64,000 nucleotides of DNA from Bacteroidales bacterium (lineage in GTDB: Bacteria > Bacteroidota > Bacteroidia > Bacteroidales > P3), in the NCBI GenBank assembly GCA_017451385.1, contig JAFSPS010000047.1, forward strand, positions 1-64,000. The letters are read 5' to 3'. Made by a program: the position numbers and the translations under genes. Position 1 is the first letter of the stretch. Each line of letters opens with the position of its first letter. This document shows, piece by piece, positions 16,337 through 26,215 of the stretch. The notes below the pieces were generated by a model. The model ran no database searches. It was given only the letters and a program-made list of their open reading frames with translations, and was not told the DNA's origin.

Positions 16337-17599
16337 ATGCAACAAGGTAAAAGTAGTATTAAGGTAAATGTAACGTCGGAGTGTGGCAGACTCAACGCTG
16401 TGCTCCTTCATCGTCCGGGTGTCGAAATAGAACTCATGACTCCCGAAAACGCTTCCCAAGCCCTTTACAGCGACATTCTTAATAAGCGTATTGTTGACCA
16501 AGAATACGGCAATTTCTGTGGTGTCTTCGAGCGTTGGACCAAGGTTTATTATGTCACCGACCTGCTGCGTCAGCTCCTTGACGACAGCGAGGTGCGCGAG
16601 AAGCTGGTGCGCGAAAGCTGCGCCATAGACGATTGTGATTGTCTTGCTTTCGAGTTGTTGCAGCTTGACAACGACACTCTTGCACGCATTCTCATTGAAG
16701 GATATGAGTACCGCAAAGGATTTTACCCAGAGCAGTTCTCCGGCGAGCGTTTTATCTTAAAGCCACTTTACAACCTCTTCTTCACGCGTGATGCTTCGTC
16801 AAGTATGTACGACCGAGTGCTTATCAACTCTATGTCGTTTCAAGTGCGTCGCCGTGAGACGTTGATTTTCAAGACTATCTTTGAACATTATTTCGGATGT
16901 GAGACGCTTAACGCCCAGCAGTGGCGTCCTGACGCTCGCACAGAAGGCGGCGATGTGCAGATAGCGCGTAACGACCTCCTCTGCATAGGGCAGGGAATAC
17001 GCACCAACACGAAGGGTATAGACTATCTCGCACAGACTTTTGCTAAGGAACGCCCTAAGTTCCACATCATAGCCCAGCAGCTGCCCATGCAACCAGAGTC
17101 GTTCATTCATCTCGACATGGTGTTCACGTTCCTCAGCACCCACCAGTGCATGATGTACGAACCCATGCTGCGTAAGACTGGCAATTTTGCTGACAAATCG
17201 ACCACGCTTATCACTATAGATAACGGCAATATACGCTATGAGCAGAAGGATAATATCTTGCAGGCCCTCAAGGAGGTAGGTATGGATCTCGAACCCGTAT
17301 TCTGTGGTGGCGACGACGCGTGGACGCAACAACGCGAGCAGTGGCACAGCGGTGCCAACTTCTTTGCCCTCGACGAGGGACGCATCATTGGCTATGAGCG
17401 TAATAGCCATACCATTGACGCCCTCGACCATGCTGGTTTCTCCGTCCTCGCTGCCGAGGACGTATGCTCCGGCAAAGTCGATATCAACGACTATGCCAAA
17501 TGCGTGGTAACCTTCAAGGCTGGTGAGCTGCCTCGCGCAGGCGGTGGGGCTCGCTGCATGACAATGCCTATCAACCGCAACGAAGTGACGGGTAAATAG
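16337..17599 (+). CDS. arcA: Arginine deiminase
   Basis: 420 aa, typical ADI length. It hydrolyses L-arginine to citrulline and ammonia. The guanidine-modifying-enzyme motifs are all visible: 'LFFTRD' (about residue 150), 'EGGDVQIA' (about 205), 'FIHLDMVF' with the catalytic His (about 260) and the nucleophilic Cys near the C terminus in 'RAGGGARCMTMPI'. No arcB, arcC or arcD lies next to it, so the ATP-yielding pathway cannot be inferred from this window; acid/ammonia metabolism or arginine catabolism are both possible. It has its own promoter; the next gene starts 76 bp later. Confidence 0.93.
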   Translation: MQQGKSSIKVNVTSECGRLNAVLLHRPGVEIELMTPENASQALYSDILNKRIVDQEYGNFCGVFERWTKVYYVTDLLRQLLDDSEVREKLVRESCAIDDCDCLAFELLQLDNDTLARILIEGYEYRKGFYPEQFSGERFILKPLYNLFFTRDASSSMYDRVLINSMSFQVRRRETLIFKTIFEHYFGCETLNAQQWRPDARTEGGDVQIARNDLLCIGQGIRTNTKGIDYLAQTFAKERPKFHIIAQQLPMQPESFIHLDMVFTFLSTHQCMMYEPMLRKTGNFADKSTTLITIDNGNIRYEQKDNILQALKEVGMDLEPVFCGGDDAWTQQREQWHSGANFFALDEGRIIGYERNSHTIDALDHAGFSVLAAEDVCSGKVDINDYAKCVVTFKAGELPRAGGGARCMTMPINRNEVTGK

Positions 17600-17675
17600 C
17601 ACTGTGTCTTTGCTTTAAGATGGTGAAGCGTTTATTAGAGACAAACAAAACAAGACCTCAGAAAATTAAAAAAAT

Positions 17676-20600
17676 ATGAAGCAATACCATTTGGTTAATA
17701 ACATTATAGGCTGGCTCGTCTGCATCGTGGCATGCACAGTCTATATCCTCACCGCCGAAGCTACAGCGTCGTGGTGGGACTGTGGCGAGTATATAGCAAC
17801 GGCCTTCAAGCTGCAAGTGGGGCACCCTCCTGGAGCACCTTCTTTTCAACTTATCGGACGCTTATTCTCCATGTTCTCTGACCCGACGAAGGCGGCTTTT
17901 GCTGTCAATGTCATGTCGGCAGTGTGTAGCGGTTTCACTATCTTGTTCCTTTTCTGGGGCATCACGCTGCTGGGCAAGCATCTGCTGCCCGACCCTAAGA
18001 ATCCATCGCTTAGCGACCCTCGCACATGGGCTGTATTTGCCGCTGGCGTGGTTGGCGCATTGGCCTACACCTTCTCCGACACGTTCTGGTTCTCTGCCGT
18101 GGAAGGCGAGGTTTATGCTATGTCGTCCATGTTCACCTCGTTGGTGTTCTGGGCCATACTGAAATGGGAAGAGCAGGCCGACGACCCGCGCTCGCTGCGC
18201 TGGCTGGTGCTCATCTGCCTCCTCGTTGGCATAGCCATCGGCGTCCACTTGCTCAACCTCCTGACCCTTCCGGCTATAGTCTATGTGGTCTATTTCCGCA
18301 AATATCCCGAAACAACTGTTAAGGGTTTCATAATCAGTGGTGTTATATCGCTCGTTCTCCTTGCGGTTATCCTATGGGGCATCATCCCCGGCATCGTGAA
18401 TATTGATTCGGCTTTCGATGTATTCTTCGTCAACAGTCTGGGACTGCCATTTAACAGTGGTACAATCTTCTTCTTCGTGATGCTTGCCGCCCTTTGCGTA
18501 TGGGGGCTGTGGTACACTTCGGCTCGCAAGAAGAACAAGCCGGTCATCAATGCCGGCATCCTCGGCTTCGTGATGTTACTCATAGGCTACTCTACGTTCT
18601 TTGTCCTCGTCATCCGTGCCAACACCAATACGCCGCTCAACGAGAACGCGCCTAAGGATGCTGTGGCTCTGCGTGCTTACCTCGGTCGCGAACAGTATGG
18701 CGACACGCCGTTGCTGACAGGACAGTTCTATACGGCGGGCGACCCTATCAATGCTACAGACGGATATACTAAATATGTGCGTGGCAAGGACCGTAATGGC
18801 AAGGACCGCTACATTGTGGCAGACCATGCGCAGAAGTATATTTACAATAAGAAGCATACGGGCCTTTTCCCGCGTATGTATAGTAGCGACCGCGGACGTC
18901 AGCATCCTCAGTTTTACGAGTTTTGGGCAGGCCGCGTGCGCGGCGACCGCAAGCCTTCGGCGGCTCAGAATATCAGTTTCTTCAACCGCTATCAGATGAA
19001 CTGGATGTATTGGCGTTACTTCATGTGGAACTTTGCCGGTCGCCAGAATGACATCCAAGGTCATCATTTCAATGATGATGGTACGATAGACTACATCAAC
19101 GGCAACTGGATTAGCGGCATAAAGTTTATTGACGAGGCTCGCCTTGGTCCGCAGGACAATCTGCCCGACCATCTTGCCAACAATAAGGCTCGCAACCGCT
19201 ACTACCTCTTGCCACTCCTGCTGGGTGTGCTGGGCCTTGTCTATCACTTTATGCGTCATCGCAAAGATGCCTTCATAGTCCTCATAATGTTCGTCATGAC
19301 GGGTATAGCCATTGCCATATACCTTAACATGCCGCCGCGTCAGCCGCGTGAGCGCGACTATGCTTTTGTGGGCTCGTTCTGCTTCTTTGCGATATGGATT
19401 GGTCTTGGCGTCATGGCTCTTGCCGACTGGATTACTAAGGCCGTTAAGAAACAGAATCTTTATAAAATTGTCCTACCGGCAGTCTTTGTGGTCACCTTTG
19501 CCGCCGTGCCTGTGCTTATGGCTTCGGAGAACTGGGACGACCACGACCGCTCGCAGAAGTATGCCGCTCGCGACTTTGCTAAGAACTACCTCGGCTCGGT
19601 GAAGAAAAACGGTGTCCTCATCACCTTCGGCGATAATGACACCTTCCCGCTCTGGTATGCGCAAGAGGTGGAAGGGTTCCGCACCGATGTGCGTATTCTT
19701 AATTATACTCTGTCGGGCATGTACTGGTATGTGGAGCAACTCTATAATAAGCTCTATGAGTCTGACGCTCTGCCGTTCACGCTGTCCAAGGATTTCTACG
19801 GACTCGGCAAGGATGTAATCTATCTCACGGGCAATACTACGGAATATATGGAAGTCAGCGACTTGTTGCGCCGTATGAACGAGAAACCAACAGAGTATGT
19901 AAAATATGATGCTGGCAGCGGCAAGAGTTTCTGCACCCTACCGACCAAACGATTCAAGATTACGCTTGACATACCGCATCTTGTGGAGCTGGGCGTTATT
20001 CCAGCTGAAAAGGCCGCTGAGGTTAACCCCGAGATACGTTGGGAGATTTCTTCGTCAGTGCTTTACCGCCATGAGCTTATGATTCTCGACATATTGGGTA
20101 CCAATAAATTCGAGCGCGATATCTGCATCATGAACCCCACCTATATTAAGAAAGCATTCCCATTGGTGGAGCGCTACAGCATACAAGAGGGCATGAACTA
20201 CAAACTCATTCCTTACTTCGACATTGTCACCAATGAGGTGGCGCGTACTCGCTCCTATCGCCGTTTCACTCCTTCTACATTCGACTATTTCATCAATGGC
20301 TACACGGATGCCGCTGGACAGCAACATCCTCTCGAATGGGGCAATCTCAACAGTGACATCTATGTGGACCCCGTAAGTTTCAACATGGGCAACGTGCAGC
20401 GACAGACTTTCTACTTGTGTGCCGAGGACCTTATCGACAACTATAACGACACCGTGCGCGCACGTCAGATGGTGGACCTTGCCGATAAGTTCTTCCCCTC
20501 GTCCAATTTCTACAACGACAAGTACAGCATCTATCATATTGTCCCTGTTGCCCGTATCTGCGGTCATGACCGTGCTGCCAAACTGTGGGATAGCATAATG

Positions 20601-20798
20601 GAATACTACGAGCAGGAGCTGACATATTACTCGCAGTTCAAGGGCAGGAAGACTACTGGCGTTCTCGGGCAGATGACAGAGGCCGTGATGAGTGTACGAC
20701 AACTCGCTTCCGTGGCGCGTGATGCTGCTTTCAGCGACAACAAACGCGAGCAACGTGCGATGGTTGTATATTCTACTTATCAGTATATAACGAATTGA
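17676..20798 (+). CDS. DUF2723 (TMEM260-like) membrane protein, possible protein O-mannosyltransferase
   Basis: 1040 aa. The N-terminal domain starts 'VCIVACTVYILTAEATASWW' and continues 'DCGEYIATAFKLQVGHPPGA', the DUF2723 signature, followed by about ten hydrophobic segments up to residue 620 and a large hydrophilic C-terminal half facing the periplasm. DUF2723 is related to GT-C glycosyltransferases; the animal homologue TMEM260 is an O-mannosyltransferase, and Bacteroidota glycosylate periplasmic proteins at D-S/T motifs. A role in that pathway is inference. Conserved acidic pair 'WWDCGEY' could be catalytic. Ends before a strong hairpin. Confidence 0.85.
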   Translation: MKQYHLVNNIIGWLVCIVACTVYILTAEATASWWDCGEYIATAFKLQVGHPPGAPSFQLIGRLFSMFSDPTKAAFAVNVMSAVCSGFTILFLFWGITLLGKHLLPDPKNPSLSDPRTWAVFAAGVVGALAYTFSDTFWFSAVEGEVYAMSSMFTSLVFWAILKWEEQADDPRSLRWLVLICLLVGIAIGVHLLNLLTLPAIVYVVYFRKYPETTVKGFIISGVISLVLLAVILWGIIPGIVNIDSAFDVFFVNSLGLPFNSGTIFFFVMLAALCVWGLWYTSARKKNKPVINAGILGFVMLLIGYSTFFVLVIRANTNTPLNENAPKDAVALRAYLGREQYGDTPLLTGQFYTAGDPINATDGYTKYVRGKDRNGKDRYIVADHAQKYIYNKKHTGLFPRMYSSDRGRQHPQFYEFWAGRVRGDRKPSAAQNISFFNRYQMNWMYWRYFMWNFAGRQNDIQGHHFNDDGTIDYINGNWISGIKFIDEARLGPQDNLPDHLANNKARNRYYLLPLLLGVLGLVYHFMRHRKDAFIVLIMFVMTGIAIAIYLNMPPRQPRERDYAFVGSFCFFAIWIGLGVMALADWITKAVKKQNLYKIVLPAVFVVTFAAVPVLMASENWDDHDRSQKYAARDFAKNYLGSVKKNGVLITFGDNDTFPLWYAQEVEGFRTDVRILNYTLSGMYWYVEQLYNKLYESDALPFTLSKDFYGLGKDVIYLTGNTTEYMEVSDLLRRMNEKPTEYVKYDAGSGKSFCTLPTKRFKITLDIPHLVELGVIPAEKAAEVNPEIRWEISSSVLYRHELMILDILGTNKFERDICIMNPTYIKKAFPLVERYSIQEGMNYKLIPYFDIVTNEVARTRSYRRFTPSTFDYFINGYTDAAGQQHPLEWGNLNSDIYVDPVSFNMGNVQRQTFYLCAEDLIDNYNDTVRARQMVDLADKFFPSSNFYNDKYSIYHIVPVARICGHDRAAKLWDSIMEYYEQELTYYSQFKGRKTTGVLGQMTEAVMSVRQLASVARDAAFSDNKREQRAMVVYSTYQYITN

Positions 20799-20807
20799 CG
20801 GTCATAG

Positions 20808-20836
20808 CCTACCTGCCGTGTTCGACGGCAGGTAGG
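20808..20836 (+). terminator. Hairpin after the DUF2723 gene
   Basis: Perfect 12-bp stem CCTACCTGCCGT/ACGGCAGGTAGG with loop GTTCG, nine bases after the stop codon. Only a weak T-rich tail (ACTATTTATG), so termination may be partial. Confidence 0.6.
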
Positions 20837-20849
20837 ACTATTTATGTAG

Positions 20850-21110
20850 ATGATTATGCCAGTCAAAAAGAAAACAAAAAAGGTTAAGAAAAAACGATTC
20901 TCGTTGCTCCTCAACGAGCGAGAGACTACAATGCTGACGCGCTATGCACGCAGCAACAAATGTACGCGTCCCGTGGCTGTACGCCGCATTGTCATGGCGG
21001 CTTTGCGCGAATATGCCCGCACGCCGTTCGATGAGGTGTCTAAAAACCAGCTCAATCTTTTTGACGTTGACCACCAGACAAACCTGCTTGATAATATATC
21101 ACAAAAATAA
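20850..21110 (+). CDS. Small basic protein, possible ribbon-helix-helix fold
   Basis: 86 aa with a very basic start (KKKTKKVKKK) then 'FSLLLNERETTMLTRYARSN' and 'AVRRIVMAALREYA', a strand-helix-helix pattern like CopG-type DNA-binding proteins. An internal ATG at 20856 is an alternative start. I do not recognise a named family. It sits 98 bp before the ATP synthase a-subunit gene on the same strand. A DNA- or RNA-binding role is a guess from the charge and predicted fold. Confidence 0.6.
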   Translation: MIMPVKKKTKKVKKKRFSLLLNERETTMLTRYARSNKCTRPVAVRRIVMAALREYARTPFDEVSKNQLNLFDVDHQTNLLDNISQK

Positions 21111-21208
21111 ATCCAAGTAGCATCTTTTTGTATATCTTACAAGTACACGATGTCAGCAGCCCTAAATAAAACACGATTAAAATAACACACTATCCAATAT
21201 TCTTGTTC

Positions 21209-22303
21209 ATGAAACGACTTTTCGTCATTTTCATCGCTCTCTTTGCTTCATCGTTGGTTTTTGCCAACCAAGAGGAGTTCAATGCTGGTTCAACAATCAT
21301 AGGACATGTTACGGATGCTCATTCGTGGCACATGTTTGATTATAAGGTCAATGACAGCACCTCGCATGCTGTTGCTATACCGTTGCCTATCGTCCTCATC
21401 AACGACGGACATCTTGACATGTTCATGTCGTCGCGTTTTGGCCATCCGCATAACGGCAAGTATCAGCCTTATAAAGGCTACCTGCTTGTCGGTGGCGGAC
21501 TTGAACGCGAAGAGATTATATGTGTTGACGAGGACGGCAATCCTAAGGTGGACGCTGCTGGCAATGTCGTAAAACCTATAGACATCTCTGTCACCAAGAC
21601 CTCGGCAGCTATCATGATTGCGTGCATTCTTCTGATATGTATCATTTTTGTGGCACGTTCAGCCTATAAGCGTAATCCTAATCAAGCGCCTCACGGCTTG
21701 CAGTCGCTCGTAGAGCTCCTTGTCGTCTTTGTGCGCGACAGCATAGCCAAGCCAATGATAGGTCCCAAGCATGAGCGCTACCTGCCCTATCTGCTTACTC
21801 TCTTCTTCTTCATCTTCTTCTGCAACATTCTCGGTCTCATACCATTCTTCCCTGCCGGTGCTAACATCACGGGATGTATTGCCGTCACTGGCATCCTCGC
21901 CGTCATCACTTTCTTAATCACAAACCTCAGCGGTAACAAGCATTATTGGACCGACATTTTCAATACTCCCGGCGTGCCGGCATGGCTCAAGATATTCCCA
22001 CTGATGCCTGCCGTTGAGCTCTTAGGCGTATTCACTAAGCCGTTTGTCCTCATGGTCCGTCTCTTTGCCAACATGACGGCAGGACATATCGTCATCCTCG
22101 GCTTCGTGGTCATTATCTTTATCCTTAGCAACCTTTTTGGCACTGCCGTAGGTGGCGCCGTCTCCGTAGTCTCCGTAATCTTCAGTGTCTTCATTAGCCT
22201 TCTCGAATGTTTGGTTGCATACATCCAGGCTTTTGTTTTCACAATGCTCACAGCGCTATACATAGGTATGGCGGTGCAAGAACCTGAGCATCATGCTGCC
22301 TAA
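21209..22303 (+). CDS. atpB: ATP synthase F0 subunit a
   Basis: 364 aa from the ATG at 21209 (a TTG six bases upstream is unlikely). A signal peptide and a 90-residue periplasmic insert, usual for Bacteroidota, precede the membrane domain. The essential helix carries 'FVLMVRLFANMTAGHIV', whose Arg faces the c-ring. About six membrane helices. The protein forms the proton half-channels of the F0 motor. Oddly it stands alone: pgk follows 42 bp later, and no atpE, F, H, A or G is present in the window. Confidence 0.95.
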   Translation: MKRLFVIFIALFASSLVFANQEEFNAGSTIIGHVTDAHSWHMFDYKVNDSTSHAVAIPLPIVLINDGHLDMFMSSRFGHPHNGKYQPYKGYLLVGGGLEREEIICVDEDGNPKVDAAGNVVKPIDISVTKTSAAIMIACILLICIIFVARSAYKRNPNQAPHGLQSLVELLVVFVRDSIAKPMIGPKHERYLPYLLTLFFFIFFCNILGLIPFFPAGANITGCIAVTGILAVITFLITNLSGNKHYWTDIFNTPGVPAWLKIFPLMPAVELLGVFTKPFVLMVRLFANMTAGHIVILGFVVIIFILSNLFGTAVGGAVSVVSVIFSVFISLLECLVAYIQAFVFTMLTALYIGMAVQEPEHHAA

Positions 22304-22345
22304 TCTCTGATTAGCAACATTTCTCACAAATCAATAATTTTTATC

Positions 22346-23542
22346 ATGCACCCACACAGTATAAAAAACATTAACTTCAACGGACGTAAGGTCCTCCTTC
22401 GTGTCGATTTTAACGTACCCGTTGATGAACAACATCACATTACCGACGACACTCGTATGCGCGAGGCTATGCCGACCATCAATAAACTTATGTCTGACGG
22501 CGCTGCTGTGATTTTGATGTCGCATTTCGGCAGACCCAAGAATGGTTTTGACCCTAAGTTCTCGCTTCAGATGGTGGTGTCGCACCTCGAAGAGCTGGTA
22601 GGCCGCCCTGTCAAGTTCACCCAGGAGCTCCTCGGTCCTACGGTGAGCAAGATGGCTGCCGAGCTCCGTCCGGGCGAAATTCTCCTTTTGGAGAACACGC
22701 GTTTCTATGCCGGCGAGACAAAGGGCGACCCGCAACTGGCAGAAGAGTTCGCCAAGTTGGGCGACTGCTTTGTCAACGATGCCTTTGGCGCTGCACACCG
22801 CGAGCATGCCAGCAATGCCGTCATTGCACGCTTTTTCCCCAATGACAAGTACTTCGGTTTCCTCATGGAGCACGAGGTGTCTAACCTCAAACGGCTCATG
22901 GAACAGCCGCAGCGTCCTTTCACTGCTATCATCGGCGGTAGTAAGGTGAGCAGCAAGATAGATATATTGCAAAATCTTGTCGATAAGGTTGACAACATGA
23001 TTATTATAGGTGGTATGCGCTACACCTTCACCAAAGCGCTTGGTGGCAAGATTGGTAATTCTATCCACGAAGATGACAAGATGGAGATAGCCCTTGAGCT
23101 GATGCGCGAGATGGAACGCCGTGGCGTGAAATATTATTTGCCTACGGATAGTGTCATTGCCGATGCTTTCAGCAATGATGCCAACACGCGTATCGTCCCC
23201 TCTAACGATGTCCCCGATGGTTGGGAGTCTATGGACTGTGGCCCCGAGAGCTGCAAGGCTATCAAGGAGATAGTGCTTGCCAGTAAGACTATTTTGTGGA
23301 ACGGTCCTGCAGGCGTTTTTGAGTTGCCTACTTTCGCAAAAGGCACGCGCGAAATCGCCAACTATGTTGCCGAGGCTTGTCGTAACGGTGCTTTTGCTGC
23401 CGTTGGCGGTGGTGACTCGGTGGCAGCTGTTGACCAGATGGGTATTGCCGACCAGCTCTCCTACGTCTCCACGGGTGGCGGTGCTATGCTCGAATACCTT
23501 GAAGGTCGCGAACTGCCCGGCATAAAGGCTGTGGAAGACTAA
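22346..23542 (+). CDS. pgk: Phosphoglycerate kinase
   Basis: 398 aa, standard length. Transfers phosphate from 1,3-bisphosphoglycerate to ADP in glycolysis. Seen: N-terminal 'VLLRVDFNVPVD', 'LMSHFGRPK', 'LLLENTRFYAGE', the hinge and nucleotide domain with 'IIGGSKVSSKIDIL' and the C-terminal 'GGGDSVAAVDQMG...STGGGAMLEYLEG'. Follows atpB by 42 bp and may be co-transcribed with it. No anomalies. Confidence 0.98.
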   Translation: MHPHSIKNINFNGRKVLLRVDFNVPVDEQHHITDDTRMREAMPTINKLMSDGAAVILMSHFGRPKNGFDPKFSLQMVVSHLEELVGRPVKFTQELLGPTVSKMAAELRPGEILLLENTRFYAGETKGDPQLAEEFAKLGDCFVNDAFGAAHREHASNAVIARFFPNDKYFGFLMEHEVSNLKRLMEQPQRPFTAIIGGSKVSSKIDILQNLVDKVDNMIIIGGMRYTFTKALGGKIGNSIHEDDKMEIALELMREMERRGVKYYLPTDSVIADAFSNDANTRIVPSNDVPDGWESMDCGPESCKAIKEIVLASKTILWNGPAGVFELPTFAKGTREIANYVAEACRNGAFAAVGGGDSVAAVDQMGIADQLSYVSTGGGAMLEYLEGRELPGIKAVED

Positions 23543-23643
23543 GTGGCAATGTTTTAGTATTAGACGTTATATGCAAATTTGTTTTTAGGCACTTTTCTTT
23601 CTATAATTTATCAATCAATATCGTAATTTAACAAAAAAAAACA

Positions 23644-23651
23644 TATCTTTG
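23644..23651 (+). promoter_or_regulatory. -7 promoter box for hppA
   Basis: TATCTTTG (TAnnTTTG) 53 bp before the hppA ATG, after an A-rich tract. Confidence 0.6.
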
Positions 23652-23704
23652 CATACCCTATTTTAAGCGCTTTAGAAACATACAATAATATTAACCAACA
23701 ATTT

Positions 23705-26110
23705 ATGAAGAAATTATCTGCAACACTGGCATCATTCCTTTTGCCGGTACTAACGTTTGCAAGCGAAGCAGACCTCAAGATGCCTGAAGGATTTGCTTCC
23801 GACAGCAGTACTCAAATTCTTTACTGGGGATTCCTTATTGTTGTCCTTGGTCTTATTTTTGGCTTCTGGCAGTTCAACAATGTGCGCAAGCAGAAGGCCC
23901 ACAAGTCAATGCTTGAAATAGGCAACGTCATCTTCAAGACTTGTTCTACCTATCTCAAACAGCAGGGTAAATTCCTTGTTGTCCTCTTTTGCTTCATCGG
24001 TGCCGCAATAGCTCTCTATTTCGGTGTCCTTTCCGATATGTCATGGGGCAATGTCTTTATCGTTCTCCTTTGGACGGTTATCGGCATTCTCGGCTCCTAC
24101 GGCGTGGCATGGTTCGGCGTCCGCATGAACACCTATGCTAACGCCCGTATGGCCTTTGCTTCTCTGCGTCGCAAACCTCTTGAACTCTTCAACATCCCCT
24201 TGCGTGCTGGTATGAGCATCGGCATCGTGCTGATTTGTATCGAACTCGTTCTCATGCTGGTCATCCTCCTCTTTATGCCCGAGGACCTTGCTGGCAGCTG
24301 CTTCATCGGTTTCGCCATCGGAGAGTCGCTTGGTGCTTCCGCCCTCCGTATTGCTGGCGGTATCTTCACCAAGATTGCCGACATCGGAAGCGACCTCATG
24401 AAGGTTGTTTTCAAAATCGGTGAGGACGACCCGCGCAACCCCGGTGTTATTGCTGACTGTACTGGCGACAATGCTGGCGACAGCATCGGACCCACCGCCG
24501 ACGGCTTCGAGACCTATGGCGTCACCGGCGTGGCTCTCGTCAGTTTTATCCTTCTTGCTGTCCCCGACCCGTCACTGCAGGTGAAACTTCTCGTTTGGAT
24601 TTTCGTAATGCGTATTCTCGGCATCATCGCCTCTGTCCTCGCTTACTATGTCAATGGCGCTATCGCAAAGGCCAAATACAATAAGGCCGACGATATGGAC
24701 TTCGAGCAGCCCCTCACTTCCCTCGTATGGATTACCTCTATCCTCAGCATCTGTGGCACTTTCCTCGCCTCCTATTTCATGCTGCGCGACATTCCTAACA
24801 TGCCCAACCTCTGGCTTGCACTTTCTATCATCATCAGCTGTGGCACGCTTGGTGCTGCACTCATCCCCGAGTTTACAAAACTCTTCACCTCTCCCACTTC
24901 AAAGCATGTCACCGAGGTGGTGAAAGCCTCTGAACAGGGCGGTGCATCCCTCAACATTCTCTCTGGTCTTGTCGCCGGCAACTTTGGCGGTTTCTGGACG
25001 GGTGTTGTGTTCTTCGTGCTGATGCTCATTGCCTATATGGCATCGTCTGCTTTCGGCATTGGCGAAGCTTTCGGCCCCTACTATTCCATCTTCGCCTTCG
25101 GCCTTGTGGCTTTCGGTATGCTTGGCATGGGTCCCGTCACTATCGCCGTTGATAGCTATGGCCCCGTTACCGACAACGCCCAGTCCGTTTATGAGCTCTC
25201 CCTCATCGAGGACGACATAGAGAAGACGACCCGCGAGGTGAAAAATGAGTTCGGTTTCACTCCCGACTTTGAGAAGGCTAAATATTATCTTGAGGCCAAC
25301 GACGGCGCCGGCAACACCTTCAAAGCTACCGCTAAGCCTGTGCTCATCGGTACTGCTGTGGTTGGTGCCACGACGATGATTTTCTCTCTCATCCTCATGA
25401 TTCAGAAAACTCTCGGTATTGAGCCTGAGGCTATACTCAATCTCCTTAATCCCTACAGCATCCTCGGATTTATCCTCGGTGGCTGCGTCATCTATTGGTT
25501 TACAGGCGCCTCCATGCAGGCTGTTACTACGGGTGCCAACCGTGCTGTTGAGTACATCAAGGACAACATCAAGCTCGACCCCAATGCTCCTAAGAAAGCC
25601 GACACCGAGAAGAGTCAGGAAGTTGTCAAGATTTGCACCAACTACGCTCAGCGTGGTATGATTAACATCTTTATCGCCATCTTCTGCTTCGCTCTTGGTT
25701 TCGCATGTTTGTCGTCTCCTGCCAGCATTGGCGGTGATAATGCAGTATGCCTCTTCATCGGCTACCTCATCAGCATCGCGGTCTTCGGACTTTTCCAGGC
25801 TGTATTCATGGCCAACGCCGGTGGTGCTTGGGACAATGCCAAGAAGGTTGTCGAGGTTGACATGAAAGCCAAGGGAACGCCTCTTCATGATGCTTCCGTC
25901 GTTGGCGACACTGTCGGCGACCCCTTCAAGGATACCTCTTCTGTGGCGCTCAACCCCATCATCAAGTTCACCACGCTCTTCGGTGTCTTGGCTATGGAGA
26001 TTGCTATCAGCGAGAACTTCAGAAGCATAGCTCCTTATGTCGGCGTGCTGTTCGTAATCATCGCTTTGGTGTTTGTATATCGTTCGTTCTACAAGATGCG
26101 AATCAAATAA
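23705..26110 (+). CDS. hppA: Membrane-bound ion-translocating pyrophosphatase
   Basis: 801 aa, about 16 hydrophobic segments. It couples PPi hydrolysis to H+ and/or Na+ pumping across the inner membrane. The core motif is 'EDDPRNPGVIADCTGDNAGD' (canonical: DDPRNPATIADNVGDNVGD), preceded by 'KIADIGSDLMKVVFK' where most enzymes have DVGADLVGKVE; this variant is, from memory, the one in Bacteroides Na+/H+ pyrophosphatases. In the K+-dependence motif the gene reads 'GNTFKATAKP', with Lys where K+-dependent enzymes have Ala. Second acidic cluster: 'DNAKKVVE', 'DASVVGDTVGDPFKDT'. Own promoter and terminator. Confidence 0.95.
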   Translation: MKKLSATLASFLLPVLTFASEADLKMPEGFASDSSTQILYWGFLIVVLGLIFGFWQFNNVRKQKAHKSMLEIGNVIFKTCSTYLKQQGKFLVVLFCFIGAAIALYFGVLSDMSWGNVFIVLLWTVIGILGSYGVAWFGVRMNTYANARMAFASLRRKPLELFNIPLRAGMSIGIVLICIELVLMLVILLFMPEDLAGSCFIGFAIGESLGASALRIAGGIFTKIADIGSDLMKVVFKIGEDDPRNPGVIADCTGDNAGDSIGPTADGFETYGVTGVALVSFILLAVPDPSLQVKLLVWIFVMRILGIIASVLAYYVNGAIAKAKYNKADDMDFEQPLTSLVWITSILSICGTFLASYFMLRDIPNMPNLWLALSIIISCGTLGAALIPEFTKLFTSPTSKHVTEVVKASEQGGASLNILSGLVAGNFGGFWTGVVFFVLMLIAYMASSAFGIGEAFGPYYSIFAFGLVAFGMLGMGPVTIAVDSYGPVTDNAQSVYELSLIEDDIEKTTREVKNEFGFTPDFEKAKYYLEANDGAGNTFKATAKPVLIGTAVVGATTMIFSLILMIQKTLGIEPEAILNLLNPYSILGFILGGCVIYWFTGASMQAVTTGANRAVEYIKDNIKLDPNAPKKADTEKSQEVVKICTNYAQRGMINIFIAIFCFALGFACLSSPASIGGDNAVCLFIGYLISIAVFGLFQAVFMANAGGAWDNAKKVVEVDMKAKGTPLHDASVVGDTVGDPFKDTSSVALNPIIKFTTLFGVLAMEIAISENFRSIAPYVGVLFVIIALVFVYRSFYKMRIK

Positions 26111-26135
26111 CATCTGAAGCATAATCCTCTATTAT

Positions 26136-26183
26136 AAGGGGTTGCAGCTCTGGCGAGAAGCCCTATGCTGCAACCCCTTTTCT
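26136..26183 (+). terminator. Terminator after hppA
   Basis: 13-bp stem AAGGGGTTGCAGC/GCTGCAACCCCTT (26136-26148/26167-26179) with a small inner GGC/GCC hairpin, then TTTTCT. Confidence 0.88.
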
Positions 26184-26215
26184 AAAAAATAGTTTTTCTC
26201 CTACTAATAAAACCA

